Shown in pieces: positions 31,801-45,900 of a DNA stretch of 64,000 bases. The stretch comes from Euclidia mi. Lineage: Eukaryota > Arthropoda > Insecta > Lepidoptera > Erebidae. The notes beneath the pieces are model-generated. The model worked only from the letters and a program-made list of their open reading frames with translations. It was not told the DNA's origin and made no database searches. Position 1 is the first letter of the stretch, and every line of letters starts with the position of its first letter. The stretch lies in the NCBI GenBank assembly GCA_944739405.2, contig OX123187.2, forward strand, positions 37,614,394-37,678,393, given 5' to 3'. Position numbers and translations under genes: made by a program.

Positions 31801-34800
31801 ATATTTTGTAAATATATAAATGACTCGTTGTACATTGTATCAAAGGCAACAAAAATAACCAACTGTTGTATGAGTCACTGAGCTTATCGCAAATAATGTG
31901 ATGCTATGCACTTTACACTTACCTACAATATCAAATATTGACTCATATGTTTATGTTCCTGGGCGAATGTCTATTAAACCTCTTTGTTTCTAAGCATGAA
32001 TGCGGTGTACTATTTATTTTATGATTCACTAGTTGAGCCCGCGGTTACACCTCTATTATTTAGGGTTAATGCTACTAGTGCTATAAAGCCTTCAAAGATT
32101 AATGGGCTATCCAACCCAAAAATATTATTGAAATCGAACTCGTTGGTGTGAGATTAGCGTGTTTAACCAAAGAAGCAAAGAAACTCTTCCGTTTTTTTTA
32201 TATTAGTATAGATAGGTATGCCTACTTAGAACTAAGGACTATTGAGTCTCTGATAAACCATTGAACCCATATAACTCGAGTCAATTTACCGTACATTGCG
32301 GCATCCAACCGGCTCCTTATGTAAATTTTATGTCGACTTAGGAATGTTATGGATAACTTGAATCATAAACCGTTACTGTTTATCTGTGTTGTATTAAACT
32401 TAGAGCCTGTCTCACTACCTTGAATAGATATACCTTAACTTCCAGACAAATTAAAAGTAATGCAAGGATTTTAATGAATTTTCCACCAAGTAATTTTATC
32501 ACAGCTTTTCGAAAGATTATTTGATACTGAGGCCAAAAATATCCTTAAATGGTCAAATGAGAGCCAGTGTCGTGAAACTTATTAGGTAGGTACATACATT
32601 TTTGCGATGGAGCACGATTTTATTTTGTTGTTTCTTTCATCAGGAAATCAATAAACGCACCCAGATTGGCCCACAATGGAGATAAGGAACAAATTCTGAT
32701 GCACCGGTGGAGATTCCCAAGCCTTTCTCTTCACGGCATCGAAGGTACGATACTACTAGCCTGTGTTACTTGTGCTAACCTTAATTGCTCTTTCTTGAGT
32801 ACAGAGGCATAAATCGTTATGTTTAATACGCAAAGAGATTTTTTTTTGTGTTGCGATTCTCGCAGATGTGATGTTAGGCAATGTTGAAATTTGTATGGAG
32901 AAATACCGATTGGGAAAATAAACAAATGAAAAGTTGCTGCTGTATTCCACTGCTTGAAATAGGCATATTAAATGGCATGCCACAAAGACATTAAAATAAT
33001 AATTTATTTTTAACTTCGGAAACGGAAATCTAAACCAAAATATGACTGAATAACTACATACGATTTCAAAGTAGCGTATTTTCTGCACGTATTAGGTACG
33101 TTTCGTTTCGCATACGCGCTTACACGCGCGCCACACTAGACCGCACTCGCCATTATTATGATCATAATGTAGCAGACGACGCGCCTGTATGCGTCCTAAT
33201 ACGCGCCATAATACGCGCGTATGAAACCGCCTTAAACTATATGGAAAACAAAGTTTGAATCAATGCCGAATAAACTAGTCAATTGGTTTAAATTATGTTG
33301 ATCTCCATGGGTTGTTCGCCGCCCATTCAAAGTATATCTGACAGACCATCTGTAGGGTTTTAATTAATAATAATAATAATAATATTCTACCACATTCACA
33401 CTACACCATCTAGTCCCAAACTAAGCAGAGCTTGTACTACTTGTATTATTTATAATTGATAAAATCTTAATTTAAATGCTTCTAGAATCTTGTGAGAACT
33501 TTTGATACTATTACTTTTTTGTCTTGTAAATACTGCCGCACTAGAAATTATTCCAGTACCGCGATCAGCGATCTCAATGAACTCGAAACAACAATTTATG
33601 AATCAAACAAAGTGTTGCCTCGTGTGGGCATCGAACTCACAACACTTGGCGCGGCCGGCCGCTTAAAATATACACAGCACTCGTGACTAAACTTGAAAAT
33701 AATATTGAACCTTTATTCGCTAGGTGCTGCCTTCCAACCCGGAGCAAAGACTGTTATTCCCGGCAAGGTTATTGGCAAGTTTTCAATAAGACTCGTGCCG
33801 AACCAGGAACCTGAAGAAATAGAACAACTCGTCTTTGATTATATCAACAAAAAGGTATTATTTATTTGTAAAACATAGGTAGATACAAGGATGATCTTAA
33901 TTGCTAAGAGTTTCACTTCGTTCTAGGAGCCTTGAGTACACATATCTATACAAGTATTAGTATTTTATTTTTGTACCTAATCTATTAATTACTTAAGAAT
34001 AGGTATTTAAGTATACTTAAGGCCGCGATCTCACTTTGTTGTAACGACAGATTATCATGTCGTTTATGGGTGTTATGGCTTGTGTATGTTATACATAGAA
34101 GAGCTTTGCTAATTTCTGTATGAATGGGCCGGCTCGACCAAGGAACTACTTCCCTTACACAGTATATTGCAAAATAACAATATCAATATATAGTGTTGCG
34201 TTTCCTTCGGTGAATACGAGTGCCGGAGGCCCCGTTACCTTTTCGTTCTCTCTCATTTCGCTTCTCCTACTTTTCCTTTGCCGATCTCAAGGGCCGGCAA
34301 CGCATTTGTGCCTCCTCTAGTGTTGCGGTTGTCTATGGTAGGCGGTAATCGCTTACCGTCAGGCTATTCCTATGCTCGTTTACCGGCTATTACATAAAAA
34401 GTTAATTAATGATGATCACATAATAGTTCGACATTCGACAGTTCGGCACGATGAATTGTCTTCCAAGATGTTCTATTGCAATACGACACATTCCAAGTAA
34501 TATGAACAACTAGAGACGACAGTCGTTCAAGTACAAATTAATCATTATGACGTAGTGGGTATGCGCTATAAAGATATACTTAAGTAAACATACATTTTAC
34601 ATATGTACCAAACTGTATTAGTTAGCTGTCTATTCATTACTGAAGAATGGGGTTTCCCCATAATTTGTCGGTGATAACAATGAATATTTATACAATTGTT
34701 AGTATTGTTACTTATATAATGTTTGTTGTAGACGTTGTGAAGCAATTATAATACACAAAACGACAAATGTAATTGTTACGTAGTATGAAATTATAGCCAA

Positions 34801-37800
34801 ACAATTCGGTATTTATATTCATACTAGATGACCAGGCTAACTTCGATTCGCCATATTTTTTTAATTATTTGTTTTAATTCTTTTTTCATACAAACCTACT
34901 GACAATAACGAACATATAAAAGAATCACTTGGAAGTTATGCGCGTACAAACATTTATATTTTTTTATTATACATGCAGATAAGAATAGCAACCGATTCAT
35001 CAAATTATGGATCCCTTAAAAAGTACCTAGTTTACATAATTAAATTTAGGGATATGGCTGTTATTGTGCTGCAAAATTTTCTGATTATTCTTTGTTGACA
35101 TTTTGGGTGCTTTGCAGCAGCCATGGCTGATGCCGAAAAGCACTATACATAAATACATAACATAAACATTACATGTGTTTTATAGATGAATTGGCTTCAC
35201 TAGATCTCGAGATCTAGACTAACTTTTTCGTCTGTTCAACTGACTGTAAGTTTTGTTGTTCAGTGGGCTGAGAGGCAGTCGCCGAACAAGATGCGCATCA
35301 CGGCACAGAGCGGGCGCGCGTGGACCGAAAACCCCGACCACCCGCACTACCAGGCCGCCGCCAGGGCCACCAGACTCATCTATCAGGTATGACCGACGCC
35401 ATGGCTGTGGGTTAGGTATAGCGCAGATGATATACTCTCTGTGACGCACGTTTTAGTCTGACGAAATAGAAGCATTACAATTATATGCAGTACAACTTGT
35501 ATGGAGTTACAAATAAAAATGCTTTTATTCTTTGTTCTTTCTCTTTATAAAAACTTTTTAGACTTGAAGGTGGCACCCCAAAAAGGGTGGCACCCGGGAC
35601 GGACCGTCCCCGCCGCCCTTCCTTCCTACGCCACTGAATAGAGGACCACATGAGATGAGGATGTATGCTTTTTTACTTGATAATTTTTTCGCCGACCCAT
35701 GGTACACCGTCAAAAGCGTCTTGAATGACGACGACTTAAGAATATTTTTATGTAAAATCTAAAATATTGTGAATTGTACACCCTTATCTACACTCCAACC
35801 AACGAACCTTTTAAGCAACCGGTGCAAGCGCCAATAACCGTGCCCTTGAAAAAATGTTTTCTGTCATTATTAGCCACTTTTGCGACGCATCAGAGACTGC
35901 GCCCTTATAGCTGGGCACCTGTAGCCAGTGGTTTAAATCGTTATGTGTGCCCTGCGCTTTCAAGAACTATCCACATGTTAAGTCAATCTGACGGGAAAAG
36001 TGAGCTCACGGCTCTTAACGATGAAACGTTTGCAATTTAAATCTTTGCCGCTAGCACAGCTCTAAATACAGCATTGCGTGATATGTATGGGTGGTTTAAT
36101 TTTTTTTTATGCTAGTTAGCGCTGCGCTTGGTATAGTGCGTGATCCCAATACAAGAAAACATTTTGTGTTATTCACAAATTGTTGTACCGAGTCTGGGTA
36201 TTCTTGGGGACCGTTGGTTGAATGTTTATAGGTTTAAAGTTCCTTGTGGCACAGGATTTATAAATCTTGTAGTTAAGATTTGAGCAATCACTACACAAAT
36301 ACTGTTTTATATCTTCATATTTGTTGTACAAAGTTTTTTGAAACCGACTCATAGAAAACTAACTCTTGGATCAGCTCTAGTGTGGCAGTGATTTCGTAAT
36401 ACTTTTTGGCATTGTTACAAATTATATTGTTTCATCTGCATGTTTATGTTCGCAAGGCATGAATGTATTTTTTACTTAGTTATCTATTCAGATGTATACA
36501 AAAATGTATTTCTTAGTAATCATCACGATTTGCGATGCAGTGCCATAATAATATACATTTACTATTGCACATATGTACGTTGTTATCGTAAATACGCGAA
36601 CATAATTACGTAGCGTTTGTGATAAGTATGCAAGCATAATAATGTAGTATTTAATATAAATACGCCAGGATTAACTATTGATAAAAATCAGACACATAGA
36701 CAGGATTTTTTCTTTATCGTTAGTTAGGTATATAGTTAAGATTTATTTAGACAGTCTATTCTTAGAAATGTTGTATTTATAATATTTAGTGTCGATTCGT
36801 CCTTGTGGTGGATTGAGCAGAAAGCTGAGCGCCCAATCCGCTCGAGATTAGCGCTTTTAACCAAACAAACAAAGAAACTGTCAAGCTTTATAAATTAACT
36901 AGTCGACGCCTGCGGCTTCGCACGCACATATTCGGATTTCCCGTTTTGCCCGATCCCGTGGGAATCCCGTCTTAGTGCACCCCTACGGTGCCCAAGGAAC
37001 ATACATGCTAAATTTCATCTTATTGCGACCAGTAGTTTCGGCTGTAGCGTGTCTGTCAGTCAGTCAGTAACGCAAGGATTTTATATATTTAGATTAGTTT
37101 AAATTATTCATCGTATCAGCCGAAAGACGTCCACTGCTGGACATAGGCCTCCCCCAAGGCTCTCCACTTGACGGATCCTGAGTGAGTGGATCCACCCGCT
37201 GCCCGCGACCCCAATAAAGTCGTCAGACCACCTTGCGGAAGGCCTACCTCTACTACCAGGTCCTGTGCGCGTCCGCCACGTATAGATTATTAGAAGATGC
37301 CCGCGGTTACACCCGCGTTATTTGAGGCTACTGCTCCGTTCCCGTCGCTCATAACGTAATGTTAAAAAGCCTTCCTCGATAATTGGGCTATCTAACAGTG
37401 AAATAATTTTTCAAATCGGAGCAGTAGTTCCTGAGATTAGCGCGTTCAACCAAACAAATAAACAAACAAACTCTTCAGCTTTATATAAGAGTACTAGTTG
37501 ACCCAGCGAACTTCGTATCGCCTTTTTAAGACTTTTTATTTAATTCCCTTTTTTCCAAGCCCCATTTCCAGAGTTACTATTGACTTAGCGCTTAATCTCT
37601 TATCATTCCAGGGTCTATAAATGATGCAAAAACAAACATAGATTTTATATAATATTGAATTCCCCATTCCTTAAAATATCGGAGACGATACCCATATCGA
37701 CTTAAAAAAAATCCCGTCCGCCATCTTTGATTTCCTATCCGCCATTTTTGATCACGAAATAGATGTTGTATATGGATTCACCATCCCTTAAATCATCTGA

Positions 37801-40800
37801 GACGATACCCATATTGATTTTTTACATTTTTCCAATCCGCCATCTTGAATCACGAAATAGATGTTGTATTTGAATTCCCCATCCCTTCAAACATCGGAGA
37901 CGATACCTATATTGATTTAAAAAAAAAATCCCATCCGCCATCTTTGATCACAAAATAGATGGTGCTTTTGAATTACCCATTCCTTGAAATATCAGAGACG
38001 ATACCCATATTGACTTTAAAAAAATCCCGTTCGCCATCTTTGATTTCCTATCCGCCGTCTCTGATCACGAAATAGATGTTGTATTTAGATTCGCTATCCC
38101 TTAAAACATCGAAGACGATAACCATATTGATTTTTTTAAACTTTCCCATCCGCCATCTTTGATTTCTCATCCGCCATCTTTGATCACGAAATAGATGTCG
38201 GATTTGGATTCTCCATCCCTTTAAATATTGGAGATGATACGCATATTGTTTATTTAAAAATTCCCATCCGCCATCTTTGATCACGAAATAGATGGTGGTT
38301 TTGAATTCCCCATTCCTTAAAATATCGGAGACGATACCCATATTGATTTTAAAAAAATTTCCCATCCACCATTTTTGATTTCCCATCTGCCATCTTGAAT
38401 CACGAAATAGATGTTGTATTTGGATTCCCCATCCCTTTAAACATCGGAGACGATACCAATATTGTTTTTTTTTAATTTTGCCATCAGCCATCTTTGATTG
38501 CCCATCCGCCATCTTTGATCACGAAATAGATGTTGTATTTTGATTCTCCACCCCTTTAAATATCGAAGGCGATACCCATATTGATATTTAAAATTTTCTC
38601 ATCCGACATCTTTGATTTCCCGTCCGCCATCTTGGATCACTAAATCAATTTCATATTATTAATCAACGTCCCGAAAATCTCGAAAACGATACCCATATAG
38701 ATTGTATCCTATTCGTTTAGCCTTTTTTTGCCTTTGACCCAACCCTCCCCCTTCTCGTTTGACCATTTTATTATTTTTGTCTGGCCCCTAAAAGTTGTGG
38801 CGTAATTTTATATAGCCTATAGCCTTTCGGAATAATTGGGCTATAATAGGCAATAACAATTTTTAAAATCCGACTGCTAGTTCCTGAGATTAGCCGACAT
38901 TATCTTTTAGCCTTTTTAGCCTTTTGCCCGGCCCCAAAGGGTCGAAGCGTTATGTTATATAGCCTTCCGGAATAACTGGGCTATAGGATACAAAAATAAT
39001 TTTTCAGATCCGACCGGTAGTTCCTGAGATTAGCGCGTTCAAACAAACAAACAAACTCTTCCGCTTTATTATATTAGTATAGATAAGATATAAGATTATA
39101 GTGATAATTTTACCAAACAAACAAACAAATAAACTCTTCAGGTTTATATAAGAGTACTAGTTGACCCAGCGAACTCCGTATCGCCATTTTAAAGCCACGG
39201 CCAAACCAACGCGTTCAGCTCGCGTCCGCGCGCGGTGGCGTGCGCGGTGGCGATTATAGCGCGTGCAAAAGCTGTACACACTGACGCGTTCGTTCCGGCG
39301 TTCACTAGGCTGTAGTCGCGTCACTAAAATGCTGTCTGATACAGATAGTGAAATTGAAGAAGTTTTACTTCTGTCTGCTATTATTGAAGACGAAGTGAAC
39401 TTGAGGTGGGTATGATATACTGTGCCAGTGAAGTAAATACCTACCATCATTCGATAACGCCTTATCAGAATGAGACGTATCATACAAGAATGGGTATTTG
39501 TGGACCTCATTTATAATTTCTTCCGTTTCCACCATGGGGCCCAATTCCGCTAAATAAATATAGTCGATATCATGTCAGTCTCATACTTATGTCACAAAAA
39601 GCGTATTCTTCTAAATTATATGATATTTGAATGAAATTTTAACGAGATCGTATGTGTCAACGACGAACTGTTTATTTTAAATTATACGATATTGACATTA
39701 GGTTATCAGAATACCGCTTTTAAATCCATTCAAAATATAATATCAATGTCATATAAAAATAACAGAATTGGCCCCCCTGATCGCCACCGCGCACGCCACC
39801 GCGGACGTGAGCTGAACGCGTTGGTTTGGTCGTGGCTTAAAAGTTGTGGCGTAATTTTATATAGCCTTTCGGAATAATTGGGCTATATGCAATAACAATT
39901 TTTTAAATCCGACTGCTAGTTCCTGAGATTAGCCGACATTATCTTTTAGCCTTTTTAGCCTTTTGCCCGGCCCAAAGGGTCGAAACGTTATGTTATATAG
40001 CCTATAGCCGGCCGGAATAACTAGGCTATCGTATTCAAAAATAATTTTCAGATCCGACCGGTAGTTCCTGAGATTAGCGCGTTCAAACAAAAAAAACAAT
40101 CTCTTCCGCTTTATTATTTTAGTATAGATAAGATATAAGATTATAGTGATATCATGTATTGATCGCTTTTTTGGCGGTAGGTGTAGAAAAGTTATCACAT
40201 GTAAAAATGTTGTCGAAAATCTTTAATTATTGTAATAGTCGATTTTTAATATAAAATATCCACTTTATTGAGTGCAATAGTGCATAACTAGAACGTACTT
40301 ACGTTTGTGGCACAATACATCTGCTAATGTAAATACTACATTCTGCCAGCGCATCACACCTTTTGAATATCACTGAAGATTTGTACTGCATAAATTATGT
40401 CTCAATTGGCCATTATGTCTCATTGTTCATCCCCTGCTGATGTTTGGAAGTTCCTTGGAACTCTAGGCATTGGCGGGAAGCGTCGTTTTGATTTCCAGGG
40501 GACACTTGGTTTGAATGATATAAATCAACATTTCACCACAACCACTCTCCTTGATCATCAAACCAAGTGTCTCACTATCGATTACCTCGGTAATTTGACC
40601 CAACCAAACATCGAATGTTTCAGTTTTTCTCCTATAGCTCCGGACGAGATCAAAAGGATTATCCGCTCCATAAAGTCAAATGCGGTGGGCTGTGATCAGA
40701 TCAGTCGCCGCAAGATCATGACTATCCTTGAACACCTTATCCCTGTGCTCACGCACATCATCAATTTTTCCCTTGACTCCAGTGTTTTCCCTGACTTATG

Positions 40801-42840
40801 GCGCAAAGCCTTTGTCTTACCTCTGCCCAAGATCCAGAATCCTTCCTTACCCAATCACTTCCTTCCAATTTCCGTTCTTCCTTTTCTGTCCAAAGGACTT
40901 GAGGCCAGTGTCCATTAGCAGTTATCTCGATAACTCTTATACTCTTATAAATAATCTTTTAAGTCACACAGGCCACAGTACTGTTTCCGCTCTCCTTAAA
41001 GTGACTGGCGACATTAGGTCAGGCATGGAGGACACCAAAGTCACCGTGTCGGCTTTAGTTGATTTCTCTAACGCCATTAATGTCGTCAGTCACGACATAC
41101 TGCTAGCTATCCTTTCCCACCTTATGGTCTCTTCCGAGGCTCTAGAATGGTTCTCGTCATATCTTCGTGGACGTCAGCAGTCGGTTCGCGTCGAGGAATC
41201 CTCGTCAAACTAGCGTGAAATCGGCTCTGGCGTTCCACAAGGCGGTATTCTTTCCCCACTTCTATTTTCAATTTTTATCAATCTCCTAACCCAGAATCTT
41301 CAATGCGCCTATCATCTGTATGCCGATAGCTTGCAGCTTTACGCTCAAGCAAGTATTGAGAACATATCTTCTGCTGTAGCTCGTGTGAACAGTGATCTTG
41401 AATATCTGCATAGTTGGTCTAAATCTTTCGGTCTGTCAGTAAATCCCAGTAAGTGTCAAGCAATAGTTGTGGGCAGTCAAAGAATTTTGAGTAGACTTGA
41501 TATGACCACACTACCATCGATCATTTTCAATGGATCAGTTATTGAATATTGTCCAGTAGTTAGGGACCTGGGCCTACATGTAGACTCTACTCTAAATTGG
41601 CGTGCTCAGGTGACTCACGTCAGTCAAAAAGTCACCGGTACCCTGCGTGCTCTTTATCGCCTGAAAAATTTTCTACCGACCAGGACCAAGACAATGCTTG
41701 TGCATACCCTAATTTTCCCCATAATCGACTATGGTGATGTGTGTTATTTCGACCTGAATGCAGACCTTCTCAATAAACTTGACCGTCTTCTCAATAACTG
41801 CATTCGATTCGTCTTTAATGTGTCTACTTATCGCTCCCATTTGAAATGGTTACCTATCCGTCAACGCCGTAGTATGCGTGCCCTCACAACACTTTACTCT
41901 ATCCTCATGTGTCCTAATCCACCTACCTATTTAACCCCTTATTTTAAGTATCTATATTCCAACCACGACAGAACGTTACGTTCTAATAATCTACTTCTTC
42001 TCTGTCCGACACATAACTCTGATTTCCTTCACTCTTCTTTTCCTGTGCAATCTATTCTTCTGTGGAATGCCCTCCCTCTGGCAATCAGGATGGCTACTAG
42101 CGGACATACATTCAAATTGAAAGTGCGGCAACTACTGCAGAACGAGTTGGAAGGATCATCACAGAGTTGACATCTCTATTTAATTGTAGTTGTTATTATA
42201 TATTTTTCTATATATATATAATTATATTTATATTATGTATATATATTTGTGTGTGTGTATGTATATAGTGTATTCTTATTTATGAATAATATTTATATGT
42301 TTATATATTACTAGCATATTATCTTTATGTATACCTCAGGTTTTACTCAATATGAAGAATTGTCCTTCTCTTCTTACACTAACTTCAATTTACACCTACT
42401 TTGTTCAATCTCTGCACCACCCAAAAGGTAGACTGGTAGAGAATGCCTTAGGCATTAAGTCCGCCTATACATATTCATTATAGTGTAAGTATGAAGTTTA
42501 ATAAATAAAATAAATAAAAATTGGGCAAGTGCGAGTCGGACTCGCGCACAAAGGGTTCCGTACCATCATCTATAAAAGAAAATCACGTTCGTTGTATGTT
42601 TATTTATTTTGAAAGGTAATATACAACTACATATTCTGTAAAAATTTAAAGCGTCTACCTGTAACAGTTAGTAATTTTGAGCAAAATATACGAAAAAAAA
42701 CACCGTTTTTTGTATGGGACCCCCCCTTAATTTTTTATTTTTTTTATTTTTAGTATTTGTTGTTATAGCGGCAACCGAAATACATAATTTGTGAAAATTT
42801 CAGCTATCTAGCTATCATGGTTTATGAGATACAGCCTGGT

Positions 42841-42909
<69 letters not shown>

Positions 42910-45900
42910 GGCTTAGTAATAGGGTTCCGTTTTTTACCTTTTAGGTACGGAACCCTAAAAAAGTAAAATAATTTTAAAATTGTTTTTTACTGATTGTATG
43001 TATGTGTGTGTGCAGTCAAGCGGCCCGACAAATGCGGACATTTTTTAGTATTTTATTTCTTGTGTATTTTTATATTTTTGTTAATTAGTGTTGATTAAAG
43101 AGAGTACCTAATAATAGTATCCCACCACATTTTATCGATTGTATGCGTGTGCAGACGGAGCCGGACATGTCCCGGGAGGGCGGGTCGATCCCGGTGACGA
43201 TCACGCTGCAGGAGGCGAGCGCGCGCAACGTGCTGCTGCTGCCCATGGGCGCCGGCGACGACATGGCGCACTCGCAGAACGAGAAGCTCAACGTGCGCAA
43301 CTACATCGAGGGCGTACGTATACCTCCCAGTACCAGTACCAGTACCACACACTATACTTATTGTTTGTTTTTTAACTTTATAGCTGAGCTCTTGTCGATG
43401 GTGCCTCTTCCATGTAGTCCTAACTTCAGCTAGCGCTTTGACCTCTTGATACGACATTACTTTTATTTTCTCCTTCAAACGATGCTTATAATAAACTAGA
43501 ATATACCCGCAGCTCCGCCCGCACTTTTCATTTTTTTTTTAATTTAACCATTTCTTCCCTCTTTCCGATCCCGTGGGAATTTCAGAAAATCCCTTCTTAA
43601 TGCACCCCAACGGTTTCCAAGGAACATATTTCAGCTTTCTGCTCCCAATGGTTTTGGCTGTGCGTTGTCTGTCAGTAACGCAACCGCCACCGAACAGCCG
43701 GTCTGTCACAAATCACAATACTTACTTCTTATTTCGTGTCAATGTCCAGTAATTTTGAACAAGTTTCTTCTTATTCGTCCAGTACGCAGCCACCCCTACT
43801 GCGTTTCCGCAGGCGTTCATTGGATCTTAAGAGAACGTAAGTCTGGGAGGTACTACTTACTGATGCAACACCACCAACAGTAGTCTAGTGGGGAGACTGA
43901 CATACTGCTACACATTTGTGTGCGTGAACATGGATGTTTTGTACCCGCAGCCCATTAAGTATTTAACTATCGTTTGCCCCGTGCCTCGGAGAGAACCTTA
44001 GGTCCCGGTTGTCATGAAGATCTTGGACAGTCGTTACAGACAGTGTCCTCAGTTAAACTGATACTGGTCTGAACCAAGGAATATGGCTATCCCTTTGGGT
44101 TGCGGAGGTCAGACAGCAGTCGCTCTGTAAAAAAGCTGATATTCTGTCATATCTGGTTAGGCTAGTAAGCGGATCCCAGACTTCAACGCGTAAATCTTGT
44201 ATGCAGCCGGTATAAAGCCGGGACAATGTTGACTCATACCCTTTATGTACCAATATTCGTAACAAGGTCACGGCGCTGCGATACATTAGCAGGGTATTTC
44301 CTCAACGTATTTAGCGCCGTGTTCTAGTTGCATTATTGTTATTTTAATCCTAAATAATATGTATATATAAATTCAGCCAAAACGACCATGGCCGGTAAGG
44401 ATCTCTGTGATCCCGAAAGTGTCTCCAACCTCCAACGTCTCTCCTAAAATCTGAGTCGCGACCACGATAGTTGAGTGCTACTTTACTACTATTCTACAGC
44501 ACCCATTCGTAGCTGAGATTTCACTCTAGCGGGCCGACAATAGTGCCCTGTGGAATACCACACGACTTGTCTAGATTACTCCAACTGGCAACACGAGCCT
44601 AAACATTGACGTTTTTCGTTTTATAACAAACTTCATTTGACTTAAAATTGTGTAAGTTCTAATGCGTATTTCAAAATATTTCTTCTCCTGCATGCCATGA
44701 TGCATACACCCTCATCCCGGCCACAATGAATTTAATCTTCTGTATTTGCTTCGCCATCTTAAATTCGCTATGATATTTGTAGTGACGATGACGACGTTCG
44801 ACAGTCGTCACTTCGTTAGCTAGGCATAAACAAAGAAACGGCGAACTCTGCGAAAAAGTTAAATCACATACAACATATTGAGGCACTTAACGATATTTTA
44901 AGTATGTTTAATGTCCGTGAAAGTGACTAAAAGTACTTCATGGAAAAGAGCTTTCAAAAATGTTTTGTAGGCTAACTAAATACTTATTACTCATTGTCCA
45001 TTCAAACGACACACTTTTTAAGAACTCCTGCGTATTATGATGTTTGAAGGATATTTTATTTTATTTGTTAAGTGTTGCGAAAACAAAGCTCTGTATTTGC
45101 ATACATGTGTACTCCAACTATGCAGCATCTTCTGTGTAAAACTTACACAGAAAATGATGCACTGTTTAAACAATGCCTATCTTGAACTGATTCAAAGACT
45201 GCACGTATAAAGTAGTAGCTTAAGCGGCCGACTCGCCGCCGGACATTGCGTCGAGTGTAGTGGATTCGATCCCCACACAAGGCAAAACTTTGTGTTACCC
45301 AAAAACTGCTGTTTTAAGTCTGGGTGTACTTTGTGTCCGTTGTTTAAATGTTTGAAAAGTCCTACGCGGCAGAGGACTTTTTCTTATTGCTTGAGTAAGA
45401 TTACTAAACTTATATGACGCGTACTTTAAAGGGCTATGGAGTTCAAGCTCTCAAGTCAGAGTCCTATCCGTGACCACGTTTCGTAGTCAAATTCGCTGCG
45501 GCCAATTATGTGTAGGTATATGTATTTCGTTGCTCTGTTATAGAGTTAGACCTTACCTTATCCCTGATAGAATAGATAGATGTAGAGGAGACATTTATCA
45601 TGCGGGCAAAGCAACGAATCTTCTATAGTTAGGCCTCTTGTACCTGGTTCTACTAGACAAAGTTCATAAAAAGCGTTCTATTCTGAAAATTCTACAATAT
45701 TTTGTACAGGCAGGTTAATAAAAAAAGTGGGCTAGAATGTCGTTGACGTAGGTATTGAAATGTTTAAAATTACCAATTTTAATACGTCATTATAATACAT
45801 ATTTGTATCACATACGTACTAAAGATACTATCACAAGAATTTTTCACATTGATTCGATAAATAACACCAACATGTAGCGGCATTCTCGAGTGGCGCAATT

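Larger units (their letters stand above)
39157..40128 (-). mobile_element. Second Helitron copy, satellite deleted, Harbinger inserted
   Basis: Same ends and same caggaactac blocks as 37494-39083, and both copies are followed by the same non-Helitron bases taagatataagattatagtg + ata. The satellite is missing and a 645-bp Harbinger derivative occupies 39193-39837. Confidence 0.88.

Noticed and set aside
38048..38512. A 154-codon - strand frame inside the Helitron satellite
   Set aside because: It is a chance frame through the tandem units (repeated M-A-D-G / R-W-R-M text) with no start context or family motif.
39193..39837. piggyBac-type MITE with TTAA site
   Set aside because: TTAA can be read at one edge, but TAA with symmetrical AGCCACG ends plus a Harbinger-type N-terminus fits better.
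42841..42903. CRISPR-like array
   Set aside because: It is a simple (GACA)n microsatellite without spacers, in a eukaryotic context.
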